Positions 32,277-41,772 are shown, counted from the first letter of the stretch. The stretch is DNA of 64,000 nt from Anaerolineales bacterium (GCA_016785015.1 JADHTJ010000002.1:36913-100912), one strand, 5' to 3'. The notes: generated by a model from the sequence alone, not told the origin. Made by a program: numbers and translations.

Positions 32277-34391
32277 TTATTCGATCGCTTTTATGAGATT
32301 AGCGGCATCCCAGGCAATCATTCCACCGCGCAGAACTTGGATATTTGTATAGCCCTGGTTCGTAAGTAAATAGGTTGCTCGGGTGCTGCGTCTGCCGCCA
32401 TGACACACAAATACAACCGGGATTTCTTTGGGAATCGATGACGAATCCGAAAGCAGCCTGAAAAGAGGTATCGATTGAGCTTGTAGGATGTGCATCTTCT
32501 TGAACTCGCGAGGTTCCCTGACATCAATGATCGTGGGTGGGTTCTCACTATGAAGTTCTGTCCACAGCTCCTCAGGAGTAATCCCTGCTACCTGACCTGT
32601 TGGAATCTCTGTTTGGATAGGCGCTTCGATAGGATGAGCGGTTCTCTTTGGGAGATTCTGACATTCTCGGAAAACGCGCTGGTTGCATTCATAGATGCAA
32701 ATCGCGGGGTCAAGCACATGGTGAAATAAATGATCAATCGCCCGATCATAGCTTAGGAAATTCTCATCACCAAGATGATCACAAAAACCAGTAGATCTCA
32801 TTTGATCCATCACGGGGTCTTGTACCCTCATGAAGTACATATCCCCACCGCGTTCCCTCATTTGATCGGCAATGTTCTCTAAGATGTGGATCCCACTGAT
32901 ATCACATTGATCCACACTGATCATTCTTAACAATAAATAACGTTGACCAGGATGGTTTTCTAAATATTCGAGCAGGATTTCCTCGACGCGGTTGACGGCT
33001 CCAAAGTAGAGATCACCGTACACATCAAAAATAGCCATTTGAGGGCAAGGTATTTTTTCAGGTTGATGAGTGAAGTGACGAAAATTACTCGCGGGTAATA
33101 CAGGAATTACTCTTGGCATGCTGGTACGTACGATATGGATTGCCAGGGATAGTAAGATCCCTGTTAGGACGGCAAATTGAAGGGGCAAGAATAAGGTTGC
33201 AAGGAAAGTCGCCACCAGTATTGCCGAGTCGCCGCGCGTTCCTTTAAGGATACGAACGATTTCTTCTTTATCGATCAACCCATAGGCTGTGACTAGCAAT
33301 ACCGCGGCCAGGGCAGTGCGGGGAACATACGCGGCTAAGGGCCCAAAAATCAGCATGCTGATAAGCACAAAAACACCTGCGAAGACCCCCGCGATGGGCG
33401 TGCGGGCATTGGCTTCATAGTTCACGCCTGTACGGGTAAATGATCCCGCCGTACTGAAACCGGAGAAGAACCCCGCGGCAATATTTGCCAAACCCTGCCC
33501 GACAAATTCCTGGTTGCTGTCTAGTCGTTGTCTCGATTGGCTGGCAATGGATCTCGAAATAGCGATACTTTCTACGAGACCAATCGATCCGACAGCCAGC
33601 GCTCCTGAAGATAGGTTTCCGATCCAGTTCACATCGAAGGAGAATTTGGTAAGCGGGGGAAAGCTACGGGGCAATTCACCAATCACGATGAGACCTTGTT
33701 TATCCAGGTTTAGGATTGCGACGGCAAGAGCACCCATGACCATGCCTATGAGTGGCGCGGGCCATTTGGGTTTGAATTTGCGAACCAGGATGATCAGAAT
33801 GAAAACACCAAGCCCAAGGAATAAACTCATCCAATGTGTTTCGCGGATATGGATTCCGATTTCATTTATTGTGGCGACCAGTGAATGATGGCTGGGAAAA
33901 TCTAACCGTAGAATGTGACGAATTTGATTAGCAGCGATTAGCACACCTGCCCCTGTGGTGAAACCGATGATCACTGAATCGGAGACGAAATTGACCAATA
34001 TGCCCAATCTTGCCAAGCCTAGGGCTAATTGAAAGATGCCCACCATCACAGCCATCAATCCTGCAATGACGAGATATTCTGTTGAACCTGGTGTCACAAT
34101 GGGTAAGAGGATAGTTAAAATCAGCAGAGAAAGTGTGTTGGTTGGTCCGGTGCTGAGATGGTTCGATGAACCCCACAAGGAACCGATAATCGCGGCAACG
34201 ATTGCAGAGTATAGCCCAACTTCAGGGGGCAGCTCGGCGATCAAGGCGTAGGCGATGGCCTGCGGAAGCAGGACGATTGCAACAGTTAAACCTGCAACAA
34301 TATCTGGGCGCAGATCGCTACGCTGATATCCTTTAATAATCTCAGCAGGACGTAAAAAGTATTGCGATGTTCTTTGCCAGATCTGGTTCAT
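32277..34391 (-). CDS. SulP anion transporter with STAS and rhodanese domains
   Basis: A 704-residue SulP/SLC26-type transporter. The membrane domain fills about residues 25-420 (DIVAGLTVAIVLLPQAIAYA, STGPTNTLSLL). A STAS domain follows at about 455-545. After a linker with a few cysteines comes a rhodanese domain at 605-704 with the active-site loop VCHGGRRS. SulP proteins carry sulfate, bicarbonate or other anions. The attached rhodanese suggests handling of sulfur compounds or a sulfane-sulfur sensor. It is cotranscribed with glpX downstream. Confidence 0.9.
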   Translation of the reverse strand: MNQIWQRTSQYFLRPAEIIKGYQRSDLRPDIVAGLTVAIVLLPQAIAYALIAELPPEVGLYSAIVAAIIGSLWGSSNHLSTGPTNTLSLLILTILLPIVTPGSTEYLVIAGLMAVMVGIFQLALGLARLGILVNFVSDSVIIGFTTGAGVLIAANQIRHILRLDFPSHHSLVATINEIGIHIRETHWMSLFLGLGVFILIILVRKFKPKWPAPLIGMVMGALAVAILNLDKQGLIVIGELPRSFPPLTKFSFDVNWIGNLSSGALAVGSIGLVESIAISRSIASQSRQRLDSNQEFVGQGLANIAAGFFSGFSTAGSFTRTGVNYEANARTPIAGVFAGVFVLISMLIFGPLAAYVPRTALAAVLLVTAYGLIDKEEIVRILKGTRGDSAILVATFLATLFLPLQFAVLTGILLSLAIHIVRTSMPRVIPVLPASNFRHFTHQPEKIPCPQMAIFDVYGDLYFGAVNRVEEILLEYLENHPGQRYLLLRMISVDQCDISGIHILENIADQMRERGGDMYFMRVQDPVMDQMRSTGFCDHLGDENFLSYDRAIDHLFHHVLDPAICIYECNQRVFRECQNLPKRTAHPIEAPIQTEIPTGQVAGITPEELWTELHSENPPTIIDVREPREFKKMHILQAQSIPLFRLLSDSSSIPKEIPVVFVCHGGRRSTRATYLLTNQGYTNIQVLRGGMIAWDAANLIKAIE

Positions 34392-34443
34392 GATTTACTC
34401 TTGTATCCGAATCTGGGGGATAAGAACATTATAACGGCATACC

Positions 34444-35325
34444 TTAGTTACGGATAATCAGCCATACGCCTGCGATTATCATCAGCATGCCAGCCAACAT
34501 GCTCGAAGTGGTTTGTTCACCAAGAAATATTGCGCCGCAGATCACTGCTACCACAGGGATCACAAAGGTCACCATTGAAGAGATTGTGGCACCAAATCTC
34601 TTTATGTTGGAGAAATCGAGCAGCATGGCAAAAAACGTTCCAATGATTGCGGCATATGCCAAAACCGTCCAACCGGTTTTATCCACTTGGGAGACGTCAA
34701 GCCCAGACACCCCCCAGGCTAGCGGGATCACTACAATAGCTGAAGAGATCATCCTGATTACGCCGATATCAAAGGTGTTGTCATCGCGCATTTTTTTGCG
34801 TATGTAAATGCTCATAATATTGGCGCTGAGGATTCCGCTAAAAACAAAGACATACCCTAAGGGATTTGCACGTGTCAAACCTGCAATGCCACTTTCGCCG
34901 CGCGTCGTCAGGAGCAGAGCACCGATAAAAGCCAGGATCACCCCAGTCCCCCGTCTGAGGGTCAGCTTTTCATCAGGCAAGAGAAAATGGGCCAGTATTG
35001 AGGTGATTGCTGGGGATGTGGTCATCAGCACCGCAGCCAATCCGCTGGAAATATATTGCAGCGAACTAACAAATGACATCATTGGCAGTGCGGTCCCGAA
35101 AATCCCTAGAATGATGCCACGCTGCCAGAGCACTTTGCTGCGCGGCCAGGTTCGGTTGTTGTTGGGGAGCAGATAAATGATTATGAATCCTAGGGCTGCT
35201 AAACTAAGCCGTAACCCCACATAGGTTAGCGATGACATTTGCCCCACACTAAAGCGGGAAGCGACTAAGGTTGTTCCGAACAGGGCTCCCAGCAGAATAA
35301 TGTTTGGAGCGGGTTGCGATTTCAA
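34444..35325 (-). CDS. EamA/DMT superfamily transporter
   Basis: Ten-helix metabolite exporter made of two EamA repeats (IILLGALFGTTLVASRFSVG and the second half beginning NPLGYVFVFSGIL). The frame reaches 35433, but that region lacks ATG and its first 36 residues do not fit the family. GGAG lies seven bases before TTG 35325 on the minus strand, so TTG 35325 (LKSQPAPNII) is chosen, giving 293 residues, normal for the family. The substrate is unknown. It is separated from the SulP gene by about 50 bp on the same strand. Confidence 0.8.
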   Translation of the reverse strand: MKSQPAPNIILLGALFGTTLVASRFSVGQMSSLTYVGLRLSLAALGFIIIYLLPNNNRTWPRSKVLWQRGIILGIFGTALPMMSFVSSLQYISSGLAAVLMTTSPAITSILAHFLLPDEKLTLRRGTGVILAFIGALLLTTRGESGIAGLTRANPLGYVFVFSGILSANIMSIYIRKKMRDDNTFDIGVIRMISSAIVVIPLAWGVSGLDVSQVDKTGWTVLAYAAIIGTFFAMLLDFSNIKRFGATISSMVTFVIPVVAVICGAIFLGEQTTSSMLAGMLMIIAGVWLIIRN

Positions 35326-35502
35326 TTTTTTCTCCAGTTTGTTGGGGAAGCGAGAAGCTGGCGGCTTGACAGCCAGACAGGTTGTCTTATGATCATATCG
35401 CGAACCCCATGGCAGGTAAAGCGAATTGGTCAAGTTGACCGCTGAACCTCACATGGGCATGCCGAGTAATATATTAGATCGCAGTCTGATCTATAAAATT
35501 GC

Positions 35503-35532
35503 GGGTTCTATAGGAATTGCCCTGAGAAACCC
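35503..35532 (+). repeat. Solo 30-bp repeat (GGTTCTATGGGAATTGCC family)
   Basis: GGGTTCTATAGGAATTGCC followed by CTGAGAAACCC matches the left end of the MITE at 57917-58039 with two changes. Bases 35326-35502 between the two genes hold nothing else recognisable. Confidence 0.6.
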
Positions 35533-35586
35533 AAATTGTGGGGTTGTTTCTTTATTGAATGTTATGTTTGGCTTTTGGAGAGTATT

Positions 35587-36744
35587 TTGAGTAGATTCAT
35601 CTTCCGGCGTGTGATACGCGGGGTCATCGCAATTATTACCTTTCAAACGTTATTGTTCTTTTTGATTCAAGCGCTCCCCTACGACTTTACAGCATTCTTG
35701 GTTCTTGAACCAACCAGCCGACGGTTGGCTCAATCTGACCTTGGTTTGAATTTGCCATTATGGCAGCAGTATTTAACCTGGTTGGGCGGTTTCTTCCGCT
35801 TGGATTTAGGGCGTTCGTTCCTGGCGTGGCCAACGCCGGTGACGACTGTCTTGATGGGAAGAGCGCCGCGCACCCTGGTGCTCTTCCTGATGGCGGCGGT
35901 GCTGGCTTATGTTTTTGGCATTTGGCTGGGGAAGTTAATCGCCTGGAGACGCGGCGGCTTCTTTGAATTCAGCGTGACTTTGGCCGGAGTCGCCAGTTAC
36001 ACATCCTTCGCCCCATTCTTAGGATTTTTGATGATCACCCTCTTTGGTTGGACTTTGCGTTGGTTCCCGTTCCATAGCATGGTCGATCATAATATCTGGT
36101 ATCGAGAATCGGTGACCATCGATTGGGTGCTGATCCGCATGGTGATTACCATCGTGATCATTTTGCTTTGTTTTTGGATGCTGAGTTGGATTGCAGGGCA
36201 ATACAAGTATCGCAAGTGGCGGCAATTGCTGAAGTGGGGGGGTGGTTTGTTGATCTTAGGTGGCGCGGCACTTTGGTGGAAACAACTGGGCTACTTACAC
36301 CTTGCCATTGATGTTTTCGATCATATGATGCTGCCGATGGCTTCGGTGATTTTGTTGTCATTTGGGGAAACCATGCTGTTGATGCGCACAACCATGTTGG
36401 AGACCATCGAGGATGAATATGTGCTCACGGCGCGCGCTAAGGGACTCTCTGAGCGGACTATTCGCGATCATCATGTGGCACGCAATGCATTCTTGCCGGT
36501 GCTATCTCGCCTGCTGCTTAATTTGCCTTTGGTGCTGACTGGCAGCCTGGCCATCGAGTTGGTCTTTCAGTGGCAGGCGATGGGGGAGCTGATCTTCGTC
36601 GCCATCGACTTTCAGGATATCCCTTTGCTGTTGGGGATCCTATCTATTGTGGGTGTGATGGCTTTGATTGGACACATCATTTTGGATATTCTGCACGTTT
36701 ACTTAGACCCGCGCCAACGCTTCGCTGAGAGGAGTATTTCGTGA
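35587..36744 (+). CDS. ABC transporter permease, DppB/OppB type
   Basis: First inner-membrane subunit of a peptide/nickel-type ABC importer, about 385 residues. The N-terminus LSRFIFRRVIRGVIAIITF is typical, and the EAA loop (EYVLTARAKGLSERTI) that contacts the ATPase is present. The frame opens at GTG 35536, but GGAGAG lies six bases before TTG 35587, which also fits the family N-terminus. It carries a long periplasmic insert between helices. It overlaps the second permease gene by four bases. No ATPase or binding-protein gene is adjacent, so these must be supplied from elsewhere. Confidence 0.85.
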   Translation: MSRFIFRRVIRGVIAIITFQTLLFFLIQALPYDFTAFLVLEPTSRRLAQSDLGLNLPLWQQYLTWLGGFFRLDLGRSFLAWPTPVTTVLMGRAPRTLVLFLMAAVLAYVFGIWLGKLIAWRRGGFFEFSVTLAGVASYTSFAPFLGFLMITLFGWTLRWFPFHSMVDHNIWYRESVTIDWVLIRMVITIVIILLCFWMLSWIAGQYKYRKWRQLLKWGGGLLILGGAALWWKQLGYLHLAIDVFDHMMLPMASVILLSFGETMLLMRTTMLETIEDEYVLTARAKGLSERTIRDHHVARNAFLPVLSRLLLNLPLVLTGSLAIELVFQWQAMGELIFVAIDFQDIPLLLGILSIVGVMALIGHIILDILHVYLDPRQRFAERSIS

Positions 36745-37697
36745 CCGCTCACATTTCAGAAGACACTCACTTTACTCCTTGGGAACTCTATTGGCAGGGA
36801 TGGCGCGCCCGTTTGGGACAAGTTCGCTCCATGTGGCGGAAATTTCGCCGGAATCCCTTGGGGGTGATCGGCCTGACCCTGATCATTATCTTTGCCTTGA
36901 TGGTTATCGCCCATCCCTTGTTGATGGAGACGGCCTGGCGCCCGTCTTTGTATGATCCTTATTTAGGGTTTGACAGCTCGATCCCTATGCATCCCTCGCC
37001 GCCTTCCTTCACTCATTTCTTTGGCACCGATGGCATGGGGCGCGATGTCTTCAGCCAACTCCTGTTTGGCGCCCGGATGTCGTTTACGGTGGGTCTCACC
37101 GCGGCAATCATCGCCGTTACCCTTTCAACGATCTTAGGTGGTATGGCCGGTTATTTCGGGGGTGTCATCGATTTGCTACTCATGGGGATCACAGATGTAT
37201 TTGTCTTACTGCCTGCCTTGGTGATCATGCTGATCATCGGCTTGCTCGTGCGTCTAGATTGGTTTCTGATCGCCCTTATCTTCGGAGTGCTGACTGGCCT
37301 GGGAAGTCAGGCGATTGTGGTTAAATCTCAAACCCTGAGCATTAGTTCTAAGCCCTATATTGAAGCGGCGCTCACCGCCGGGGGCGGTCATTTGCATGTG
37401 CTCTGGAAACACATTTTCCCCAGCCTGATGCCTCTCGCCCTGGTACACGCTGTGATGACCGTTGTCGGCGCCGTACTGACAGAATCACTGCTGTCTTTCT
37501 TCAGCCGTACGCACGACTATATGACCTGGGGGTCAATGATCATGCTGGGACAGCGCACTTTCCGTTGGTTTGGCCTTGGCCGTCAATGGAACGCCCTGAT
37601 CCCACCGGCGATTTCCATCATGTTATTTTGCAGCGCATTTTACTTAGTGGGGCGCGCATTAGACGATATCGTCAATCCTCGTTTACGTAATCGGTAA
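36741..37697 (+). CDS. ABC transporter permease, DppC/OppC type
   Basis: Second permease of the pair, 318 residues. Family features are the N-terminal RNPLGVIGLTLIIIFALMVI helix, the FGTDGMGRDVFSQLLFGARMS motif and the EAA loop around AALTAGGGHLHVLWKHIFPS. It starts with GTG inside the stop of the upstream gene (GTGA), with AGGAG before it, so the two are translationally coupled. The substrate is probably a peptide or similar solute. Confidence 0.88.
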   Translation: MTAHISEDTHFTPWELYWQGWRARLGQVRSMWRKFRRNPLGVIGLTLIIIFALMVIAHPLLMETAWRPSLYDPYLGFDSSIPMHPSPPSFTHFFGTDGMGRDVFSQLLFGARMSFTVGLTAAIIAVTLSTILGGMAGYFGGVIDLLLMGITDVFVLLPALVIMLIIGLLVRLDWFLIALIFGVLTGLGSQAIVVKSQTLSISSKPYIEAALTAGGGHLHVLWKHIFPSLMPLALVHAVMTVVGAVLTESLLSFFSRTHDYMTWGSMIMLGQRTFRWFGLGRQWNALIPPAISIMLFCSAFYLVGRALDDIVNPRLRNR

Positions 37698-37728
37698 CTC
37701 CCCAATCGATACATCTCACGCCTCGAAT

Positions 37729-37748
37729 CTAGGTAGTGTTGACGTTTT
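37729..37748 (+). repeat. Single TAGGTAGTGTTGACG end
   Basis: CTAGGTAGTGTTGACGTTTT matches the ends of the elements at 7636-7734 and 45353-45564. No inverted partner was found nearby. Confidence 0.55.
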
Positions 37749-37796
37749 AATACATTTCTCGCGAAATTAGCGAAATTTGAAACCGATAATTATGCC

Positions 37797-37881
37797 TGTC
37801 ATCCCGAGCCGCCGCAGGCGAGCGAAGGCTCTCCAACTTAAGTAGCAGAGATTCTTCACCCTTGCAAGGCTAAGAATGACA
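37797..37881. repeat. GTCATCCCGAGC...AGAATGACA dispersed repeat
   Basis: GTCATCCCGAGC at the left and TAAGAATGACAC at the right are inverted ends, with AGCGAAGG and GAGATTCTTC words inside. Relatives are at 43122-43219 and 57720-57800. Together with the ends at 37729 and 37945 this repeat fills the 325-bp gene-free stretch before 38023. Confidence 0.6.
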
Positions 37882-37944
37882 CGTGGAAAAGAGATGCTTG
37901 CACACGGAGTAACTAGATGATTCTCTATTCCCGAAGATTACTAA

Positions 37945-37973
37945 GGGTCTCTCACGGCAATTCCCAAAGAACC
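37945..37973 (-). repeat. Solo 29-bp repeat (GGTTCTATGGGAATTGCC family)
   Basis: GGGTCTCTCACGGCAATTCC, then CAAAGAACC, on the plus strand. It is the inverted form of the 57917 MITE end. Confidence 0.6.
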
Positions 37974-38009
37974 ATTACTAAAATACCTTCCCATCCTTTG
38001 ATTATATGT

Positions 38010-38023
38010 TAAGATTATCAGAA
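38010..38023 (+). promoter_or_regulatory. Leaderless-type -10 box (TAAGAT-7 nt-ATG)
   Basis: TAAGAT at 38010-38015, seven bases, then ATG 38023. No Shine-Dalgarno sequence. Confidence 0.45.
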
Positions 38024-38754
38024 TGCGTTATCTGATCATCTCTGATGTCCATGCCAATATAGCTGCCTTTGAAGCAGTTCTGGAAGACGCCGATTCATAT
38101 GATTTGGTGATCTTTTTGGGTGATCTGGTTGGATATGGCCCCGACCCAAATGAGTGTGTTGACCGAATGCGGGATTTGCCAGAGTTAATCGCAATAATGG
38201 GGAATCATGATGCGGCAGTCCTAAACCAACTTAGCACAGAAGCTTTTAACGCCGAAGCTCGCCGTACAGTTACCTGGACTCAAGATAACCTAACTCCTGA
38301 AAATTTAGATTACCTGAAAGAACTTCCTTCCAAGGCTTTGGTGATTGATGATATTACCCTGGCACATGGAAGCCCGCGTCAACCGATCTGGGAATATGTC
38401 TTGAATGCACAAACGGCTACGGAAAATTTCTTCTTTTTTGAGACATCCTATTGTTTCGTTGGCCATACCCATTTGCCCAGTATTTTCCGTATGGGTGATG
38501 GCAGATTGCAAGCAGACCTCTTTATTCCCATCGAAAATTCGCAATTTGAATTGCGTCCGCGTCTGATCCTTAATCCAGGTTCTGTTGGCCAGCCGCGCGA
38601 TCGCGATCCCCGGGCGGCGTATGCGATCTATGATATCGAGAAGAAATTGATGGAATTTCGCCGTGCTGAATATGATGTTTCTGCTGTTCAGCAACGTATG
38701 CGAGATGCAGGTCTTCCTGAACGGCATATCAATCGCCTGGAATCAGGTTGGTAA
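38023..38754 (+). CDS. Metallophosphoesterase, YfcE-like
   Basis: Calcineurin-like phosphoesterase of 243 residues. The metal-binding motifs appear in order: SDVHAN (Asp8, His10), LGDLVGYGPDP, MGNHDAAV, AHGSPR and GHTHLP. Such enzymes hydrolyse phosphodiesters or nucleotides. The substrate is unknown. The start has a leaderless-type -10 box. The DUF4349 lipoprotein gene follows 62 bp downstream and may be cotranscribed. Confidence 0.9.
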   Translation: MRYLIISDVHANIAAFEAVLEDADSYDLVIFLGDLVGYGPDPNECVDRMRDLPELIAIMGNHDAAVLNQLSTEAFNAEARRTVTWTQDNLTPENLDYLKELPSKALVIDDITLAHGSPRQPIWEYVLNAQTATENFFFFETSYCFVGHTHLPSIFRMGDGRLQADLFIPIENSQFELRPRLILNPGSVGQPRDRDPRAAYAIYDIEKKLMEFRRAEYDVSAVQQRMRDAGLPERHINRLESGW

Positions 38755-38816
38755 GGGAACTTTTCTACACAAAGGGGCGTCAATACTGCAATCATAATTA
38801 CAAGGAGATTTTACCC

Positions 38817-39746
38817 ATGACGAAACGAATTCTATTAACCCTTTCTGTGCTTGCTTTATTATTATCTGCGTGTGCTGGACAATACGCATCTGAGCCTATG
38901 CTCGTAAGCGATGATTATGGCGGCGGTTTTGCTTCTGGCGAAGCCATGTATGAGATGGAAGAAGCTGCTGTCGCGATGGAACCTGATAGTGAGTTCAGAG
39001 CAACTGATAGCACCGTGACTGTCAAGCGCATGGTGATCAAGAACGCCACCCTTTCTATTGTGGTTGTCGACCCGGCCATGATTATGGATGAAATTGTTTC
39101 CATGGCGGAAGAAATGGGCGGTTTTGTGGTCTCATCGAATCTTTGGCAAACAACTCTTGGCAACGGTGTGACTGTTGATCAGGCAAACATAAATATCCGC
39201 GTTCCAGCAGAACGTCTCGATGAAGCGATGACCCGTATCAAAGCTGGGGCCGGTGAAGTTCGCTCTGAGCAGATCTCTGGTGAAGATGTCACTAGCCAAT
39301 ACACCGATCTGCAATCCCGCCTGCGCAACCTGGAAGCTGCTGAGACGCAGCTTATGCAGATCATGGACGATGCTAATCGAACTGAAGATGTGCTCCAGGT
39401 GTATAACAACTTGGTCAGCGTTCGTGAGCAGATCGAGGTCATCAAAGGTCAGATGCAATACTACGAACAGGCTGCGGCACTTTCTTCGATCAGTATCGAT
39501 ATCATCGCCGATGAGGCCGATCAACCCATTCAAATCGGCGGTTGGCAGCCTGCCGGTGTGGCCAAAGATGCCATCGAAGCGCTGATCAACGCTCTGCAAG
39601 GCCTGGTCAATTTTGTCATTTGGCTGGTGATCTACATTTTGCCCTTAGCATTGGTGATTGGTTTCCCGCTCACCTTTGTGTGGCGCAGACTCCGCAACTG
39701 GCGTCAGAAACGCAAGGAGAAGAAACTGGCTCAACAAAAAGAGTAA
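38817..39746 (+). CDS. DUF4349 lipoprotein
   Basis: Exported lipoprotein of 309 residues. The signal peptide ends in a lipobox (LLLSACAG, Cys at about residue 19). The middle matches DUF4349: a beta domain (KNATLSIVVVDPAMIMDEI), then a long coiled coil (TDLQSRLRNLEAAETQL), and a C-terminal membrane helix (VNFVIWLVIYILPLALVIGF) with a basic tail. It is therefore tethered at both ends. The role is unknown; members are thought to be envelope proteins. AAGGAG precedes ATG 38817, so the upstream in-frame start at 38748 is not used. A strong terminator follows. Confidence 0.85.
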   Translation: MTKRILLTLSVLALLLSACAGQYASEPMLVSDDYGGGFASGEAMYEMEEAAVAMEPDSEFRATDSTVTVKRMVIKNATLSIVVVDPAMIMDEIVSMAEEMGGFVVSSNLWQTTLGNGVTVDQANINIRVPAERLDEAMTRIKAGAGEVRSEQISGEDVTSQYTDLQSRLRNLEAAETQLMQIMDDANRTEDVLQVYNNLVSVREQIEVIKGQMQYYEQAAALSSISIDIIADEADQPIQIGGWQPAGVAKDAIEALINALQGLVNFVIWLVIYILPLALVIGFPLTFVWRRLRNWRQKRKEKKLAQQKE

Positions 39747-39788
39747 GCCGTGTTGAGATCACAGTCAATAATACCAAGTAAATCTCAG

Positions 39789-39820
39789 GAACCCGCTTTG
39801 GAACAAGCGGGTTCTATTTT
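39789..39820 (+). terminator. Rho-independent terminator
   Basis: GAACCCGCTT / AAGCGGGTTC perfect 10-bp stem with a six-base loop, then TATTTTTT. Confidence 0.9.
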
Positions 39821-39915
39821 TTCTGGATCAACCTCGAGGGGGTTCTTCTATCCAGGCCGGATGAACAGGACTACCTCGAGGCTGGTTGCTGACTCTTAAA
39901 GCTGAGATTCGCTCC

Positions 39916-39951
39916 TTAACAAAATCCTTCAAACCGGTATAATCAGCATCA
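39916..39951 (+). promoter_or_regulatory. rsmG promoter, leaderless type
   Basis: TTAACA (39916-39921), 16-base spacer, TATAAT (39938-39943), seven bases, ATG 39951. This is the best-matched promoter of the leaderless set. Confidence 0.65.
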
Positions 39952-40661
39952 TGCAGAAGTTGGCTCAAGAATTGGAAGCGGTGGTTGGAGTCACGCTCAA
40001 CCCGCAACAGGTGGCAGCCCTGGAAATTTATGCACAGGAGCTGATTGACTGGAATGCACGTTATTCCCTGACCGCCATTGACGATCCCGGAAAAGTCCGT
40101 GTAAAGCACTTTTTGGATTCGCTGAGTGCTTACATGGCCATGCGCAATACGCCGGTAGAACGCGTAATCGATGTGGGGACAGGAGCTGGGTTCCCAGGAC
40201 TTCCGCTGAAAATCCTGTGCCCGCATATAAAAATAACCCTGGTTGAATCAGTCACCAAGAAAGTTAAATTCTGTGAGCATATCGTCGAGAAATTGGCCTT
40301 GGAAGATGTTGTAATTGTGCGTGAGCGTGTCGAAGTGCTTGGTAAGGATGAGATCTTTCGCGAAAAATATGATTGGGCGGTGGCGCGTGCTGTAGCACTG
40401 ATGCCCATATTGATGGAATTTTTGCTGCCTTTGGTGCGAGTGGGGGGGCGGGTGCTGGCAATGAAGGGAGAGAGTGCTCCTGCCGAAGCACATACTGCTG
40501 ACCGGGCCATTGGCATGTTGGGGGGCAACTTGCAGCGTCTCATCCCGGTGACTCTGCCCGGAGTAGTCGAGCAGCGCTACCTCGTGGTGGTGGATAAAGT
40601 GGCCACAACTCCCGAAAAATTTCCTCGCCGAGTGGGGATCCCGGCTAAGCGACCATTGTGA
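39951..40661 (+). CDS. rsmG: 16S rRNA (guanine-527-N7) methyltransferase
   Basis: SAM-dependent methyltransferase RsmG (GidB), 236 residues. The SAM-binding loop DVGTGAGFPGLPLKI, the acidic strand LVESVTKKVKFC and the AVARAVA motif are all present. It modifies G527 of 16S rRNA on the small subunit. In many genomes it sits with parAB or gidA, but not here. It is preceded by a strong leaderless promoter and no ribosome site. Confidence 0.96.
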   Translation: MQKLAQELEAVVGVTLNPQQVAALEIYAQELIDWNARYSLTAIDDPGKVRVKHFLDSLSAYMAMRNTPVERVIDVGTGAGFPGLPLKILCPHIKITLVESVTKKVKFCEHIVEKLALEDVVIVRERVEVLGKDEIFREKYDWAVARAVALMPILMEFLLPLVRVGGRVLAMKGESAPAEAHTADRAIGMLGGNLQRLIPVTLPGVVEQRYLVVVDKVATTPEKFPRRVGIPAKRPL

Positions 40662-40762
40662 TATCCAAACTCATCTTTTAACTTCTCTCTGTGCTCGGCC
40701 GAAGGCCCGCCTCCGGCGTGTGGCTCAGTGGTTATTTTGATGTTTTAGAATTTTGAAAAAAG

Positions 40763-41458
40763 ATGACCGAAACACAAATCGCATGGCGTGAATTTCTTGC
40801 CGGGGTCAAAGGTGAACTGCCTATCCTCGTAGGTGTGATTCCCTTTGGGATGATCTACGGCATCCTGGCTTTGGGCGCTGGGTTGAAACCCACTGAAGCT
40901 CAAGCCATGTCGGCAATTGTCTTTGCAGGATCGGCGCAATTTATGTTGGTGCAAATGGTGAGTGGGGCAACGCCAGCTTTGGTAATGGTCCTGACTGGGT
41001 TTGTGATCAATCTGCGCCACGCACTGTACAGCGCTTCTGTGGCGCCATATTTGGGGCATTTACGAGCCCCCTGGAAGGCATTGCTGGCTTACCTGTTGAC
41101 CGATGAAGCTTATGCTGTCACCATCACACATTACAATAAAGGCGGCGACGACGAAGTCGAGTTTAAACATTGGTATTTCTTGGGGGCAGGCCTGGCTTTG
41201 TGGACTTCCTGGCAGATCAGCAGCGCCGTGGGGATATTTTTGGGGACGCGCGTTCCCCCAGAGTGGTCGCTGGATTTCACATTGGCATTGACTTTTATTG
41301 CCTTGGTTATTCCTGCTTTGGAGGATCGCGCCAGCGTGTTTGCCGCAGTTGCTGCGGGTGCCACATCAATACTCGCTTTCGGATTGCCTTATAAACTGGG
41401 TTTGCTGACTGCCGCGCTGGTGGGCATTATCGTTGGTTTGTGGGGTGAAGAGAGATGA
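40763..41458 (+). CDS. azlC: AzlC branched-chain amino acid exporter, large subunit
   Basis: Inner-membrane protein of 231 residues with the AzlC signature (IPFGMIYGILALGAG, FAGSAQFMLVQM, INLRHALYSASVAPYL). With AzlD it exports leucine, isoleucine, valine or similar compounds. It overlaps azlD by four bases (ATGA), so the two subunits are made together. Confidence 0.93.
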   Translation: MTETQIAWREFLAGVKGELPILVGVIPFGMIYGILALGAGLKPTEAQAMSAIVFAGSAQFMLVQMVSGATPALVMVLTGFVINLRHALYSASVAPYLGHLRAPWKALLAYLLTDEAYAVTITHYNKGGDDEVEFKHWYFLGAGLALWTSWQISSAVGIFLGTRVPPEWSLDFTLALTFIALVIPALEDRASVFAAVAAGATSILAFGLPYKLGLLTAALVGIIVGLWGEER

Positions 41459-41772
41459 GCAATCCCTGGCTGGTCATGATTTTCATCGGCCTGTTGACTT
41501 TCGCAACGCGGGTTTCCTTTATCGTCATACTGGATCGATGGAAGACGCCAACTATCATTCGCCGTGCGCTGCGGTTTGTGCCTGTTTCGGTGTTGACGGC
41601 TATATTTGTGCCAGAAGTGTTAATGCCCACAGGGACAATTGATGTCTCTATGAGTAACGCGCGCTTGATTGCCGGGCTTATCGCAATGTTGGTAGCATGG
41701 AAAACGAAAAATATTGTTTGGACGATTGTCGTGGGTATGGGGGTTTTACTTTTGACCCAGTGGTACTTATAG
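41455..41772 (+). CDS. azlD: AzlD branched-chain amino acid exporter, small subunit
   Basis: A 105-residue protein with three to four helices and the AzlD pattern (FATRVSFIV, RALRFVPVSVLTA). It is the partner of AzlC, with overlapping start and stop. Its end overlaps the converging GNAT gene by six bases. Confidence 0.92.
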   Translation: MSNPWLVMIFIGLLTFATRVSFIVILDRWKTPTIIRRALRFVPVSVLTAIFVPEVLMPTGTIDVSMSNARLIAGLIAMLVAWKTKNIVWTIVVGMGVLLLTQWYL

